From the NCBI RefSeq assembly GCF_000471905.2, contig NW_006499563.1, forward strand, positions 5,844,915 through 5,908,914: 64,000 bases of DNA, read 5' to 3'. The position numbers were made by a program, and so were the translations under genes. The first letter of the stretch is position 1. Each line of letters starts with the position of its first letter. The DNA comes from Amborella trichopoda (taxonomy: Eukaryota > Streptophyta > Magnoliopsida > Amborellales > Amborellaceae). Below, one piece after another: positions 35,271-45,420 of this stretch. The notes under the pieces were generated by a model. It was not told the DNA's origin and made no database searches. It was given only the letters and a program-made list of their open reading frames with translations.

Positions 35271-36858
35271 ACCTAAAATATCTCTGAAACTTCTTTATAA
35301 TTAAATATCAGAAAACAACAATATCATATATTCAAAATATCCTTGAAACTAGTAACATGAATTCACATGAAGCGATTTATATCAATCACTTTCACTGACA
35401 TTTTCATAAATAACCAGTCAAATATTTCTTGCTATAGTTTTAGAATGGTAGCAGTTCTGAGAGACATTCTTGAAATTTAACACTATAAGCAGTCTATTGG
35501 GATTAGAAGAATTCTTATGGAAATCCAGAGTTAAATACTGAATTTTCAATTATCTAAAATCCTTAACGATAAACGGAAATATCACAAATTTATTAAATAC
35601 AGAAATACAAATTTTCAAATAATCATGTTACAGGAACACGTAAAGCTTATATTGTCTAAAATTCACAGACGGAAATATTGCAATTTAATTAAACGCAAAA
35701 TACAAATTTCCAATTGATTGTTTAATAGGAAAATAAGGCCACTTACACATAACACTTTGAAGTATCTAAAATTCATACTGATAGATGGAAATATTACAAT
35801 TAAATACAAAAATACCAGTTTTTATATAACTATTTTACAGGAAAATGAGATCACTTACTTTTATATGTTACGAGATTGGTATGTTGCTACTGTCGCCAGA
35901 GTAAGACTGCGATTAATGGCACTCATCTAAAGGTATGGGAAGAAAGACCAAATGAGTTTGTGTATGGGGAGAGGGAGCATAAAAATGTTCATATTATAGG
36001 AGAAAAATATATTATATTCTAATGAGAGAGAGAAGAACCTATTATTAGATCTTTATGAGAGGGAAAAATATTCTTTAATTATTTTTATGACAATATTATA
36101 AGAGGAAGAAAAATCATTTATTATGATCGAGTCATCATGAGATATCATTATGAGAATGATATTTTTATGAAAACATTATGAAAATAATATTATCTTTATG
36201 AGAGTCTTATGCGAGAGAGAAAATAATTGCTATGAGATAATAGTTCTAACATTATGAGAATAATATTGTTTTCATGAGGATATTATGAGAGAGAGAGAAA
36301 ATAACTGTTATGAGATAATAATACTAACATTATGACAATAATATCGCCTTCATGAGGATATTATGAGAGAACAATTGTTATGAAATAATTATACTAACAT
36401 TGTGAGCATAGTATTGTCTTCATGAGGATATTATGAGAGAAAATAATTCATGAGATCTTATGAGATAGAATATTACGAGAGAGGAATAATTCTTATCATA
36501 ATGAAGTCATTATGAGAGAGAGTAATATTACATGAGATCTTATGAGAGAAAATATTATAAGAGAGAGAAAGAGGACTTACATATGGAAGAGAGAGATGGA
36601 AAAACTTGATGAGTATAATGATTAGCTCATGAGGGGAGGAGAATATTTAAAAGTGAGGAAGGACACTCCTCCACTTGACACATGTCAAATTATGTCTCCT
36701 TTTTTTATTAACTGCTCACTTTCATGTTCCACCTCATGACATATCACCTTATATTGTTACTTTATAATGTCAGTTCATTGACACATCACCTCATATTATT
36801 TCCTTATAATGCAACCTTATAACACATCACCTTATATTATGCCACCTCATATTTTATT

Positions 36859-37397
36859 GGGGAATGATTTCATGCAATAGTTGTATAGTAATATAATGCA
36901 ACTATCTTCAAAATTCATGTTAGTGATATTTGTTTGACACAAATTTTTAAATGTATACTCTTTTCATTCTTAAGAACAATCACAAAAAGGAAAATTTTGA
37001 AAACACGCCCTAAAAGGTATTTTTCTAGCCTAATTAATATAAGCTATCCATTTTAGTGAGATGGTTAAATATAGGCCTCAGAAGATTTTTTTATTCCCAA
37101 AATTTTTATATAGCGTTATCATCATTAGATTACTAATGCTAAAAAAGGAAAAAGTGAGTTTGAATTTGTTAAGTAGTAGATCTTGAAATTCACAAAATGG
37201 AAGGTCAAGATTCATTGTTAGAGGGTACTAATTTTGACTATATCTAAGGTGCAAATTGACTTTTTTTCGTAGGATTGATTATGAGGAATGAAGATAATGT
37301 GTGCAAAATTTAGGGTCATACAAATGCCAAAAACATGGTTTTTTAGTGGTGTGGTTGCATTATACTACTATACAACCTTTGCATGAAATCATTCCCC
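36859..37397. mobile_element. MITE of Mutator type, 539 bp, with 9-bp target duplication
   Basis: The ends are inverted repeats of about 47 bp with three to six mismatches. The left end reads GGGGAATGATTTCATGC and then TTGTATAGTA-TATAATGCAAC. The right end is its complement, finishing GCATGAAATCATTCCCC. The insertion is flanked by TATTTTATT (36850-36858) and TATCTTATT (37398-37406), an 8/9 match. The partner LTR of the host chromovirus carries a single TATCTTATT at the same place, which is the empty site. A 9-bp duplication and long terminal inverted repeats indicate a non-autonomous Mutator-like element. The interior is AT-rich and has no open frame of note. It inserted after the chromovirus. 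Confidence 0.92.
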
Positions 37398-37544
37398 TAT
37401 CTTATTATCTTAATTAAGTATTCTTTTTAAAAAAATCTTCGAAATGAAAAGTTTTTGTAAAAAAATGGTCCCATGGCGTATCAATAACACAATAGACTGT
37501 CATTCAAAATTATTCCTTTATATAGGTATTTTGTATTATTTTTT

Positions 37545-37558
37545 ATTTATATTATTTA

Positions 37559-37592
<34 letters not shown>

Positions 37593-37630
37593 ATTATTAA
37601 TATTATTATTAATATTATTAATATTATTAA

Positions 37631-37661
<31 letters not shown>

Positions 37662-37665
37662 TCTC
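37545..37665. repeat. (ATT)n/(AATATT)n microsatellite
   Basis: Long run of ATT and AATATT units at the outer part of the chromovirus 5' LTR. It produces a meaningless poly-leucine/isoleucine open frame. Confidence 0.95.
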
Positions 37666-37691
37666 AGTTTCAACAATTTATGGTCATCACA

Positions 37692-38530
37692 GTATGCCCC
37701 GTTTGTTTTCTTTCTAGGCTTGAAAACTCACCCATAAGGTAGTTCTCTTCAAAATGTTGCTGGAAATTGCCATTGACCTCACTCCCTTCATTCTCCCAAA
37801 TTCATACATCTCTCTGTGCTTTCTCACTCTTGCCCAAGGCTTATATAGTAAATAAATAATATAATACTGGGAGGGTAGAGAAGTGGCAACTAAAGAGAGA
37901 GAGACAAATGGAGAATGTGTAATGCCAAATGCATGGGCACGTGTCCTCCATGGGGGCAAGGAGGTGAGGTCATCATGACAAAGCAATAAATAAAATACAA
38001 ATAAGACAATAGAAAAAGGTGGAAGGAAGAAGTGGTGGTTCATGCATACCAAAAGAGCATGATGGACCATTAAACATTATGAAGGATTTTGAAAATCCAA
38101 AATTTTTAAATAAAATTTAACATCTAACATGCTATTTAATGTGTTGTAAGTTTTACTTATCATGTTTATGCTTGGTGGCAGTTATTATATAAATTTATTT
38201 GTGCTTTCATGCTTGCATGATATGTGCATTGAATGGGCTTACTGTCATGATCTTCCATGCAATTGGAGCACATGATTCTCTAGCTGTCATGGTTTTTCTT
38301 TTGCATTTTTTATTGCTTGTACAATTTCCTAACAGTTCGGGTTATACTTAGGGATTTTTTTGTTTTACATCTTGCATGCTTCCTCCCCCTCGTATTTTCA
38401 TATCATATTGATGAGCTCTAAGCACATACAAATGAAAATGAACGTACAAAAGTAATATTAAGGAGGTTCTGGATCTTCTATATGAAAATGAACGTACGAA
38501 AGTATATGAATTTTGTTCTTCAATCCACAG
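37692..38530. other. KNOX intron or upstream unique sequence
   Basis: This is low-repeat AT-rich sequence between the chromovirus and the first recognisable KNOX exon. The stretch just before the exon is T-rich and ends TTCAATCCACAG, a normal splice acceptor. A near-duplicate of ATATGAAAATGAACGTACRAAAGTA appears at about 38430 and 38480. No KNOX2-domain exon is present. Confidence 0.5.
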
Positions 38531-38784
38531 ATGACAAAGGTGATGGGGCTGATTCATCTGAAGAGGATCCAGATGGAAGTGGTGGAGAAACTGAGCTTCC
38601 AGAGATTGACCCACGAGCTGAGGATAGGGAACTGAAAAACCATCTACTAAAGAAGTACAGTGGGTACTTGGGCAATCTCAAGCTTGAACTTTCCAAGAAA
38701 AAAAAGAAAGGAAAACTGCCCAAGGATGCAAGACAAACGTTACTCAGCTGGTGGGATCTGCACTACAAATGGCCTTATCCCTCG
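38531..38784 (+). CDS. Class I KNOX homeobox gene, exon with GSE/ELK and first half of homeodomain
   Basis: KNOX proteins are nuclear TALE-homeodomain transcription factors that maintain shoot meristem identity, acting as heterodimers with BELL proteins. This 254-bp exon encodes an acidic GSE-type stretch ([20 protein letters not shown]), the ELK domain ([19 protein letters not shown], then [18 protein letters not shown]) and homeodomain helix 1 with the three-residue loop ([13 protein letters not shown]). It opens after a clean acceptor (TTCAATCCACAG) in the middle of a codon and closes before GTACGA exactly at PYPS, the conserved phase-0 KNOX intron position. The frame is uninterrupted. The exons for KNOX1 and KNOX2 should lie upstream but are not in the window. 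The gene therefore has a very long TE-filled intron, or this is a 5'-truncated copy. Membership in the KN1/BREVIPEDICELLUS group is likely from the C-terminus, but the ortholog is not assigned. Confidence 0.95.
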
Positions 38785-39377
38785 GTACGAGAAACTTGTT
38801 CACTTCGTTAATCTTTGATATATGTCTAATAGTTGCCTTAACACATTTAGAATATCCATATAATTTTAAGTCGCCCATTTTACAAATAGGAAACTCGGTC
38901 AGAAATCACCCTTTCTGTTAATGATTCACACAAATTTACTGGCCAATGTAATTGGTTCTTAATGCACCTTGTCATTTACCTTATCATACATAATTTTGAT
39001 CAAATTGTGACATTGATTTATATCTATAAAGATTCCCATGAGTCCAATCTCAGGTTACTCTGGTTGCTTAATGGGTTCCTACCTACTGTATCTTCTGAAA
39101 AAGCGAGCATTTGGGATGTTAACCTATATATTACAAGGTGATGATTTTCACTTCAAGATGCCTGTTTTGTCACCGTAGTATATGCTCTACTTTTCAAAAT
39201 CTATGATGTCCATTCAAAATGCAGCCACAGTTCTCTCAGGATATGTACATCAGGAAAGTATTGAAAGCTATACTAGATAACATTTAACTCCTTGTTCTCC
39301 TTTATGAACCATTAGCTTGAGTAACTCCTACCAATTTCAAATGATATGACTGTTGTACTCTGGCTTTTATCTTACAG
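38785..39377 (+). other. Last KNOX intron, inside the homeodomain
   Basis: 593 bp, GT...AG (GTACGA ... TTATCTTACAG), phase 0, splitting the homeodomain after PYPS. This is the intron position conserved across plant KNOX genes. No repeat is recognised inside. Confidence 0.92.
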
Positions 39378-39581
39378 GAAACAGAAAAGGTGGCTCTGGC
39401 TGAATCAACTGGTTTGGACCAGAAGCAGATAAATAATTGGTTTATAAATCAAAGAAAGCGCCACTGGAAACCTTCAGAGGACATGCCATATGTTGTAATG
39501 GATGCCCATCATTCCCAAAATGCAGCTTTGTATATCGAAGGTCACCTTGTGGGTGATGGTTCTTATCGTTTGGGTCCATGA
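39378..39581 (+). CDS. Class I KNOX homeobox gene, last exon with homeodomain helices 2-3 and C-terminus
   Basis: This 204-bp exon starts after TTATCTTACAG and continues the homeodomain as [20 protein letters not shown], then [20 protein letters not shown]. It contains the invariant [12 protein letters not shown] recognition helix with Trp, Phe, Asn and Arg at the DNA-contacting positions. The tail, [17 protein letters not shown] followed by [11 protein letters not shown], ends at TGA 39579-39581. Tails of the form ALYMDGH-x-GDGxYRLGP are typical of the KN1/BREVIPEDICELLUS clade rather than the STM or KNAT2/6 clades. Everything needed for DNA binding is intact, which argues that the gene is functional and under selection. 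What the window cannot show is whether the 5' exons exist upstream. Confidence 0.96.
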   Translation, partial: ETEKVALAESTGLDQKQINNWFINQRKRHWKPSEDMPYVVMDAHHSQNAALYIEGHLVGDGSYRLGP

Positions 39582-40600
39582 CCGCAAAAATAAGATATCA
39601 AGATCATGGCGTGTTGTAATAATATGACATGGTTAGTATTGTCTGCATATAATATATCACCCCCTTGCCATGTACAATATTTATGAAAACTACGAAGCTA
39701 CTGTTACTGCTGTCCTGACCAGTTTTGGTCTTCGTTTTCTTTTTCATTTTTTTCTTTTCTTTTTTGTTTTTATAATAGAGGAGTGGGTGTGGTTATTGTT
39801 TTACTTTAGCACAAACTATCCATTGTGTTTAATTTTGATGGGAAATTTCAGTTATAGCCATGACAATGTTTTGTATATAAAATGAAAAGGTACAAGCATT
39901 GATGCATGGTGGCGCTAACTTGAAGGAATATTAGATGAAGCCTTACTCCTGCTTCCATTAAAATGGATGAATTTGCTTTTTCAAGTGTATATCAAGTGGA
40001 TTTGACTTCCTCTGTTGTCTGTTAAGAAACTCATTGCACTTGCTAGGTACCCAGTGAAAAACTCTGGTAGGTGAAACTTTCTAGTATTTAAATTTGCATA
40101 GAATGATGTTAATGCCAAATATATGGCAGATTTTCTGGCTTCTGTTGACCTCTGAATAGATTGGCTCACAAATTAATGGCCCATCCGGGTTGACCATTAA
40201 TGGTTTTAGTATTTTTATCTTCCTCTGGTTGTACAGGGTGAGTCCTAGAACTCTCGTGTGCTCCTTTTGAAAATCAGATTGTGTGGGAAATGCGATTGAA
40301 CCGTGGCTATTTCGAAATAGCTGGAGAGAAGAAACAAAAGGCATGTTTTCCCTTAATTCTGTAATAGTGGAAAAATGAGTGTTCCTAGTGCACCGACCCA
40401 AACTTGGCCTAGCATTCTCTTGCGGTGATCATTGCATGCATCAAGCAGAGCAAGGCCTCCTCTAGGTTCCCTTGAAATGGTTCCCCCATAGGATGGGCTA
40501 CTTGCCCCTTCAAGACCTTTCTTGTCATAAGATATCTTCTTTCTAGAGTTAATGCCATGAGCAATAACTAAATAATGTTTAAATCAGTAGGCTTTCATTG
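39582..40600 (+). other. KNOX 3' untranslated region and downstream flank
   Basis: AT-rich unique-looking sequence follows the stop codon. No canonical AATAAA was seen in the first 300 bases; near matches such as TTATAATAG (about 39768) and TATATAAAATG (about 39873) could serve. No further gene is seen. Confidence 0.5.
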
Positions 40601-40601
40601 A

Positions 40602-40899
40602 GGCTACTTTGGACGCCTGCAAATTTGCTAGCTCCAAATTTGGCCTATATTGAATGATTTGTGCGAACTCCCAATAACTTCATTAAACACACTAAAAACA
40701 CTGTTGGAAGGCAGGAAAATATTTTTAAGAAAGTATTCACGTGAAACAACTCCCTCATATGATGAAGTATGGGAGTATTTTTATATTAATTGGCTGCCAA
40801 TTAGTATGAAAAAATGTATTAGGACCAATTGGAGTGAAAAAGCCTACTCAAATGAGAGTTTTTTCACATGAAAATATTTTCACTCGTATCAAATGTGCC
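40602..40899. mobile_element. Candidate small MITE with imperfect terminal and subterminal inverted repeats
   Basis: The left end GGCTACTTTGGACGC and the complement of the right end GGCACATTTGATACG match imperfectly. Inside them GAAAATATTTT...CACGTGAAACAACTCCCTCATATGA pairs with the complement of TCAAATGAGAGTTTTTTCACATGAAAATATTTTC. The whole could fold into a hairpin. No convincing target duplication was found, so the family is undecided (hAT-like by the style of its ends). Confidence 0.4.
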
Positions 40900-40964
40900 T
40901 TAAGATTTGAGGATTTGCATGTTCTTCTATAGATGTTAAGCACCACAAACAAACAAAAGGAGAA

Positions 40965-41155
40965 AATTACAGAGAAAATTACAAAAAACCCCCCGAACCA
41001 CACTTTCTATGCAAGTTACTCCCAAATTTAAGTTTTTCTCTCACTTTTTTCCAAAAAACACACTTTCTATGCAAATACCTAAAAAGTTCTTTTTTTAAAC
41101 AGAAATGCCATTCCCGTACACAAATCAATTTGGCCAACTTTGATGTTGACTTTCG
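40965..41155. other. Unassigned spacer left of the Tat-type element
   Basis: It contains two copies of CACACTTTCTATGCAA-TTAC/TACC about 65 bp apart (41001 and 41058) and no gene. Confidence 0.4.
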
Positions 41156-41470
41156 GAACTCATTGCCGGAGCGAACCACCGCATTGTCGGAGCGAACCAC
41201 CACAGTGCCGAAGCGCATGATTCACTACTGGAGCGAACATAGAAAGTGCCAGAGCGCTGAGTCGAGCATGATCCACTGCCGGAGTAAACATAGACAGTGC
41301 CAGAGCATTGTGACTCCAGAGTGCTCCACTACTAGAGCACACTTACACAACGTCGGAGCGTCATCCACTGTCAGACTGCACTTACTCAGTGTCGGAGCCT
41401 TGGGACTCCAGAGCGTTCCACTACTAAAGCGCACTTACATAGTGCCGGAGCACTGTGATTCCAGAGTTCT
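41156..41470. repeat. Irregular tandem array built on CGGAGCG and CACTTAC
   Basis: Several related units of about 40-60 bp recur, each with a GTGCCGGAGCG- or GTCGGAGCG-like core followed by CCACTACTRGAGCRCACTTAC. Units vary in length and are more GC-rich than their surroundings. The array ends just before the first base of LTR homology of the Tat-type element. Confidence 0.75.
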
Positions 41471-42201
41471 CTATTTGAACACATTTTTCAGCACCTTGGT
41501 CGCTGATGCAGAATAAAGAGGAAGCAGGTCAATAAAGCCTTAAAATACAGTGGAAATTTCGACAGTTTCAGAATAGCCCCAGAATTGGTCAAGATATTCA
41601 TAAGTACTTCAAAATGCCACCTACCAAGTTTCATCATAATCAGACATATCTAAGTAGTGCACACAAAGAAACAATTTTGGTAAAATCAACCTTTAGCATC
41701 TTGAAATGGACCCTGTAATTAGAACTATATTTTTTGGTGGGTCAAACAGCTATGGGACCACCGTCATTAGATCTGACATGGTTTAAAACCCCTATGGGTC
41801 AAGTTTTGGCTTAATCGAGCACTCTAGGACAAAGTTATGGGTAAAATACCAAGAAGGGGTAGGCCGCATACTATTCCCGTGTGGCCACCCTACACCAAAA
41901 CACCATCAAAGGTGGCTGTTTCCACAGTCATGGGCAGTGAATTTTGGGACCAGTATCTCACTCGTTCCAAGTCAGATCGCGCTCAAAATTTTTAAGCGTG
42001 TTTGTCTCATCAAGACGAGCGTTTCGATATTTGGTATGCCCTGTGATGATGCCTGAGCAGGGCGAAAAACCAAAGAGAAGTTGCTAACCCGTGAAGAAAA
42101 TTGTAGAAAAATTAGTAGCAACATGCCTCACTTAAGTGGTCAAATCACGACGCTGGCGTACTTGATCAACGTGAAGCTAATTGCGTAAGGTCCGATGCTA
42201 T

Positions 42202-43314
42202 TGTCACTACCCCGCCCCTTGATCCCTGCCGGAGGGCGACTGGGCGCGAGATCGCTATCAGAGGTTGTAAACGTCACTCCGTTGGGAGTGGGTCAAAGCA
42301 TAAATCATGGAATCAAGAATAAACCACAGGAGTGGGTCAAAGCATAAAACTTCTAGCCTCATTCAGGAGGGAGGACAATGACCAGTGGATGCCCCACTTT
42401 GTAATTCCCTCATACACACACACACACATTCCCAAATGGTTTTGAGGATTCAATAGGCAGTGAACTTACAAGACACGACCCTCTCCTTAGGCACTGCGCA
42501 TTGGATCACCAGAAGAGCATAAGGATAGGGTCGTGTCTTGTAAGTTATGTTGGCACTGCGCAGTCCCCAGATTTATATAGGTACTGTGCAGTCCCCAGAT
42601 TTATATAGGAACTTACAAGATATTTTAGCTCATTAAAATATCTTCAAATGTTTGTGGTTTTGCAAAAAATGAACTTCGTTTGCTTAGTTAAAATTAGTGA
42701 CCACAGTGGCATTAGTGAAAAATCCAGGAAAAAACAGTCAACAGTGATGTACCTTCTCATTTTGAAATATAACTTTATTTTTGTAAAGAATTTCAACAGT
42801 GGGCAAAATCGAAAATTTTACTAGACTCATACATCCTTCCAATGGTGGTGATTTTAGGCTAATCGAACCCCAGTTACCTATTCAAAAGCCTCTTCCAAGC
42901 ACACACATAATTCTGAAATTTCACAGTGGCATACAACATGCCTCACGGATACATTCCATGACCTTCATTTCATGGTGAGGAACATGATAACAACCATTCT
43001 CTCACAATGCACAGACATAACATGTATTTCTTAACAATCTAAGAGTCATACATTCATTCTCAACATCCACCATTACCATAGAATGAAAGCCCCAATTTTC
43101 AGTGAAACGGCGTAAGGATTTTCTACATCACATCTACATCATATATACTTCCATTGCTCATTTCACATGCATAGATCCCCATGCATCCTTATTACTACAA
43201 TCCAATGGTGATGGTTCTACTTACCTGATCAGCAATGGTGCCTTCTCATAAACTCTTCTTGCACAACTCACACCCACCCAACAATGGCTGCTCACCAATC
43301 TTTCCCAACCTTAC

Positions 43315-43349
<35 letters not shown>

Positions 43350-43858
43350 GGAAGGATGAGTGGCGTGGGTGAGAGGGTAGCATAAGTACTCATGAGATGG
43401 GGCAGTAGCCAAGTGGCTCTAATGGTTGGGCAAGTGGCACTCAAAGCATGACAAGTGGTGAACACACTTCATGCACGCCAGAGTCATGCATTGCGCCTTG
43501 TCCCTTCTTCAACCTAGGATGCCTACATGGCATTGCCCATCCATCTGCTCACGCACGCATGCGGTGTTACCCCCCTTCTATCGCTGCGCACACCTTCCCT
43601 CCTTCGCGTCTATCGCTGTGTGCCTTCACTGTGCCAATTCGTTGCGTGCTCGCCTGCTTTGCCACGTGCTCCCATCACCGCGCCCCTATTGTCGCGTGCC
43701 TCTCCTGCACCTACCTGTCGTAAACACCATCGCCGCATGACTCACACTGCCGCATGACCCATTGCTGCGTGACTCGTCTCCCCTTCTATCGTTGCGTGGC
43801 TCACACTCTATTTATCCCGCCATGCACTCAACTAGCAGGGATAGTCGGGGTCCTTACA
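42202..43858. mobile_element. Solo LTR of a chromovirus inside the Tat-type 5' LTR
   Basis: It starts TGTCACTACCCCGCCCC and ends GGGTCCTTACA, 1657 bp. It is flanked by GCTAT (42197-42201) and ACTAT (43859-43863), a 4/5 target duplication. The 3' LTR of the host element has the uninterrupted site (GGCTATCTTTGGACTAAAC near 62229). It is related to the LTR of the element at 48439: GGAGGGCGA, CAGAGGTTG-AACGTCACTC, GGTGGGAGTGGCTCAA and CATTYAGGAGGGA are shared. A solo LTR arises by recombination between the two LTRs of a full element. It contains (AC)n at about 42415 and (GA)n at about 43318-43346. Confidence 0.88.
43318..43346. repeat. (GA)n microsatellite
   Basis: About 14 GA units inside the solo LTR. 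Confidence 0.95.
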
Positions 43859-44589
43859 ACTATCCCTAGTCTGAACCCTGTGTATGATGAACGGTTGGAT
43901 TTTCACGCAAAGGCGACAAAGTTGCTGTAAATTTCGACCTTCAGATTTCAAGATTCCAGCCAAAAACTCAAGACGACGAAATCTTCATTCGTACATGAAA
44001 TAGAGCTGTGTTTGTTGCCAGGCGATCGTGATGGCATGCTCAGTGCATTACAATGAAGAAATCACGAAAAAACGTCAAGGAACGAGTGCACTATTGATCC
44101 GAAGTTTTCAAGATTCATCCAAAATTCAAGTCTCATGATCATGGCTTAAAAACATGATTCATGGCTCGAAGTTAGTATCAAATCGATCGCTATGCTGAGC
44201 CCTACAAAAACAAAATTATCTTTCGATCAAACGGGTACTAGAGCAGCTTCGGATCAATCATGGAAGATCACGCCAGTTCTTGTGCAGCAGCAGGAACTGT
44301 TATGGAATTCCACATATTGTAAGGTAGGGGCAAAAAAATATCTTTGCACCTATTTTTAGAATTTCTTTTAATTCAATTAAATTGTAATTATCTTCAAATT
44401 TAGGTAGTTTTTTAGCATCCACCCATGTTTGGGCCCAATTCTATATAAACATGGAATGCCTAATTGTAAAAAAACCTTAGGTTCATTCTTCAATCATTCA
44501 ATAAAGTTTTCAATTCTTGCTTAAGCTCATGGGTGCGTTCTGGAGAGAAAGAGAGGAGAGAGAAGAAAAGAGCCGATACCCCTCGATAA

Positions 44590-44870
44590 GGTAACTTTCT
44601 CTCTCCTCCTATTTTCTCTCTCATCTCTATCTCTCTCTCCTTCTCTTCTCTAAACCATCTCTATCTCTCTCTCTTACTCTTTCCTCTCTCATCTCTATCT
44701 CTCTCTTTCTCTCTTACTCTTTTCTCTCTCATCTCTATCTCTCTTTCTCTCTCTTCTTTTCTCTCTCATTTATCCCTTTCTCTTTTCTCTCTCATATTTA
44801 TCTCTTTCTTTCTATTTCTCCTCTAGTCTATCATGTTTCTCTCTCTCTTTTCCTCTTTCTTTCTCCTTTC
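44590..44870. repeat. CT-rich low-complexity tract in the Tat-type LTR
   Basis: Long CTCTCTCTATCTCTCTTTCTC run, matched by 62945-63165 in the 3' LTR. It gives long but meaningless open frames. Confidence 0.95.
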
Positions 44871-44979
44871 ACGTATGGAGGACCTATCTTCTAGTGTGAT
44901 ACCTTCCTGCTCATGAGACATAAACAGTAAGCCGGGCCTTAGCCCGTGTGGTGGGCTAGGCTTTTATCAAAATTCTCTC

Positions 44980-45420
44980 TTCTCTCTTCTCTCACAGACG
45001 GTGCAAGCCTATTGCTGCATTTGTTTTCTCTCTCTTTCTCTCTTCTGTCACTGATGGCACGAGTCTAGTGTTGTCTGTGTTTTCTCTTTCTTTCTTCTCT
45101 TCTATCACAGCTGACGCAAGCCTAGCGCTGCCTGTGTTTTTCATCCTTGTTCTTCTATCATAGACGGCAGAAGCCTATCACTGCCTGTGTTCTTTCCCTC
45201 TCCTCTTTCTTCTGTCATAGCCGACGGAAGCACATCACTGCTTGTGTTCTTTCTCTCTCTTTTCTCTTTATGTCACGGCCGGCGGAGGACCATTTCCACT
45301 TGAGTTTCATCTACTTCTTTCTCATGTCACAACTGGCGGAAACCTGTTGCCGCCTATGTTTCCTCCTCATTCTTCTTCCTCACGTCATAGCCTGTAGAAG
45401 CCATCGTTGTCTGAGTCTTC
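44980..45420. repeat. Tandem array in the Tat-type 5' LTR
   Basis: About six units of roughly 60-90 bp, each with CA-AGACGG-GCAAGCCTA-TGCTGCCTGTGTT followed by a CT-rich spacer. The matching array in the 3' LTR (63170-63615) has a shorter unit and more copies, so the two LTR copies changed independently. Confidence 0.85.

Larger units (their letters stand above)
27668..37691 (-). mobile_element. Ty3/gypsy chromovirus, Tekay (Del)-like
   Basis: Long LTRs lie at 27668-30105 and 34458-37691. In minus sense the element starts TGTGATGACC at 37691 and ends GGTGTGACA at 27668. The flanking pentamers GCATG (27663-27667) and GTATG (37692-37696) match at four of five bases and are the likely target duplication. 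The interior reads on the minus strand: gag (33938-34381), protease region (about 33000-33600), reverse transcriptase (about 32200-32700), RNase H (31697-31975), integrase (30357-31465) and a chromodomain-like tail (30182-30376). This order and the sequence type match the Tekay chromovirus lineage. LTRs differ at roughly 10 percent of positions by eye, suggesting an age of several million years. Broken, many breaks. A MITE sits in the right LTR. Confidence 0.9.
34458..37691 (-). repeat. 5' LTR of the Tekay-like chromovirus, containing a MITE
   Basis: Partner of 27668-30105. Without the 539-bp MITE and its 9-bp duplication it is about 2.69 kb. Near 36210-36470 it has about three tandem copies of a roughly 85-bp GAGAGA...AACATTATGAG-ATA-TAT unit, more than in the other LTR. 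Its outer end TGTGATGACC (minus strand) is intact. Confidence 0.9.

Noticed and set aside
37444-37737. 97-codon open frame rich in leucine and isoleucine
   Set aside because: It is a translation of the (ATT)n microsatellite.
12000-38000. KNOX1/KNOX2-domain exons of the KNOX gene
   Set aside because: I looked for the characteristic KNOX1 and KNOX2 wording on the + strand and found none. I do not assign any exon upstream of 38531.
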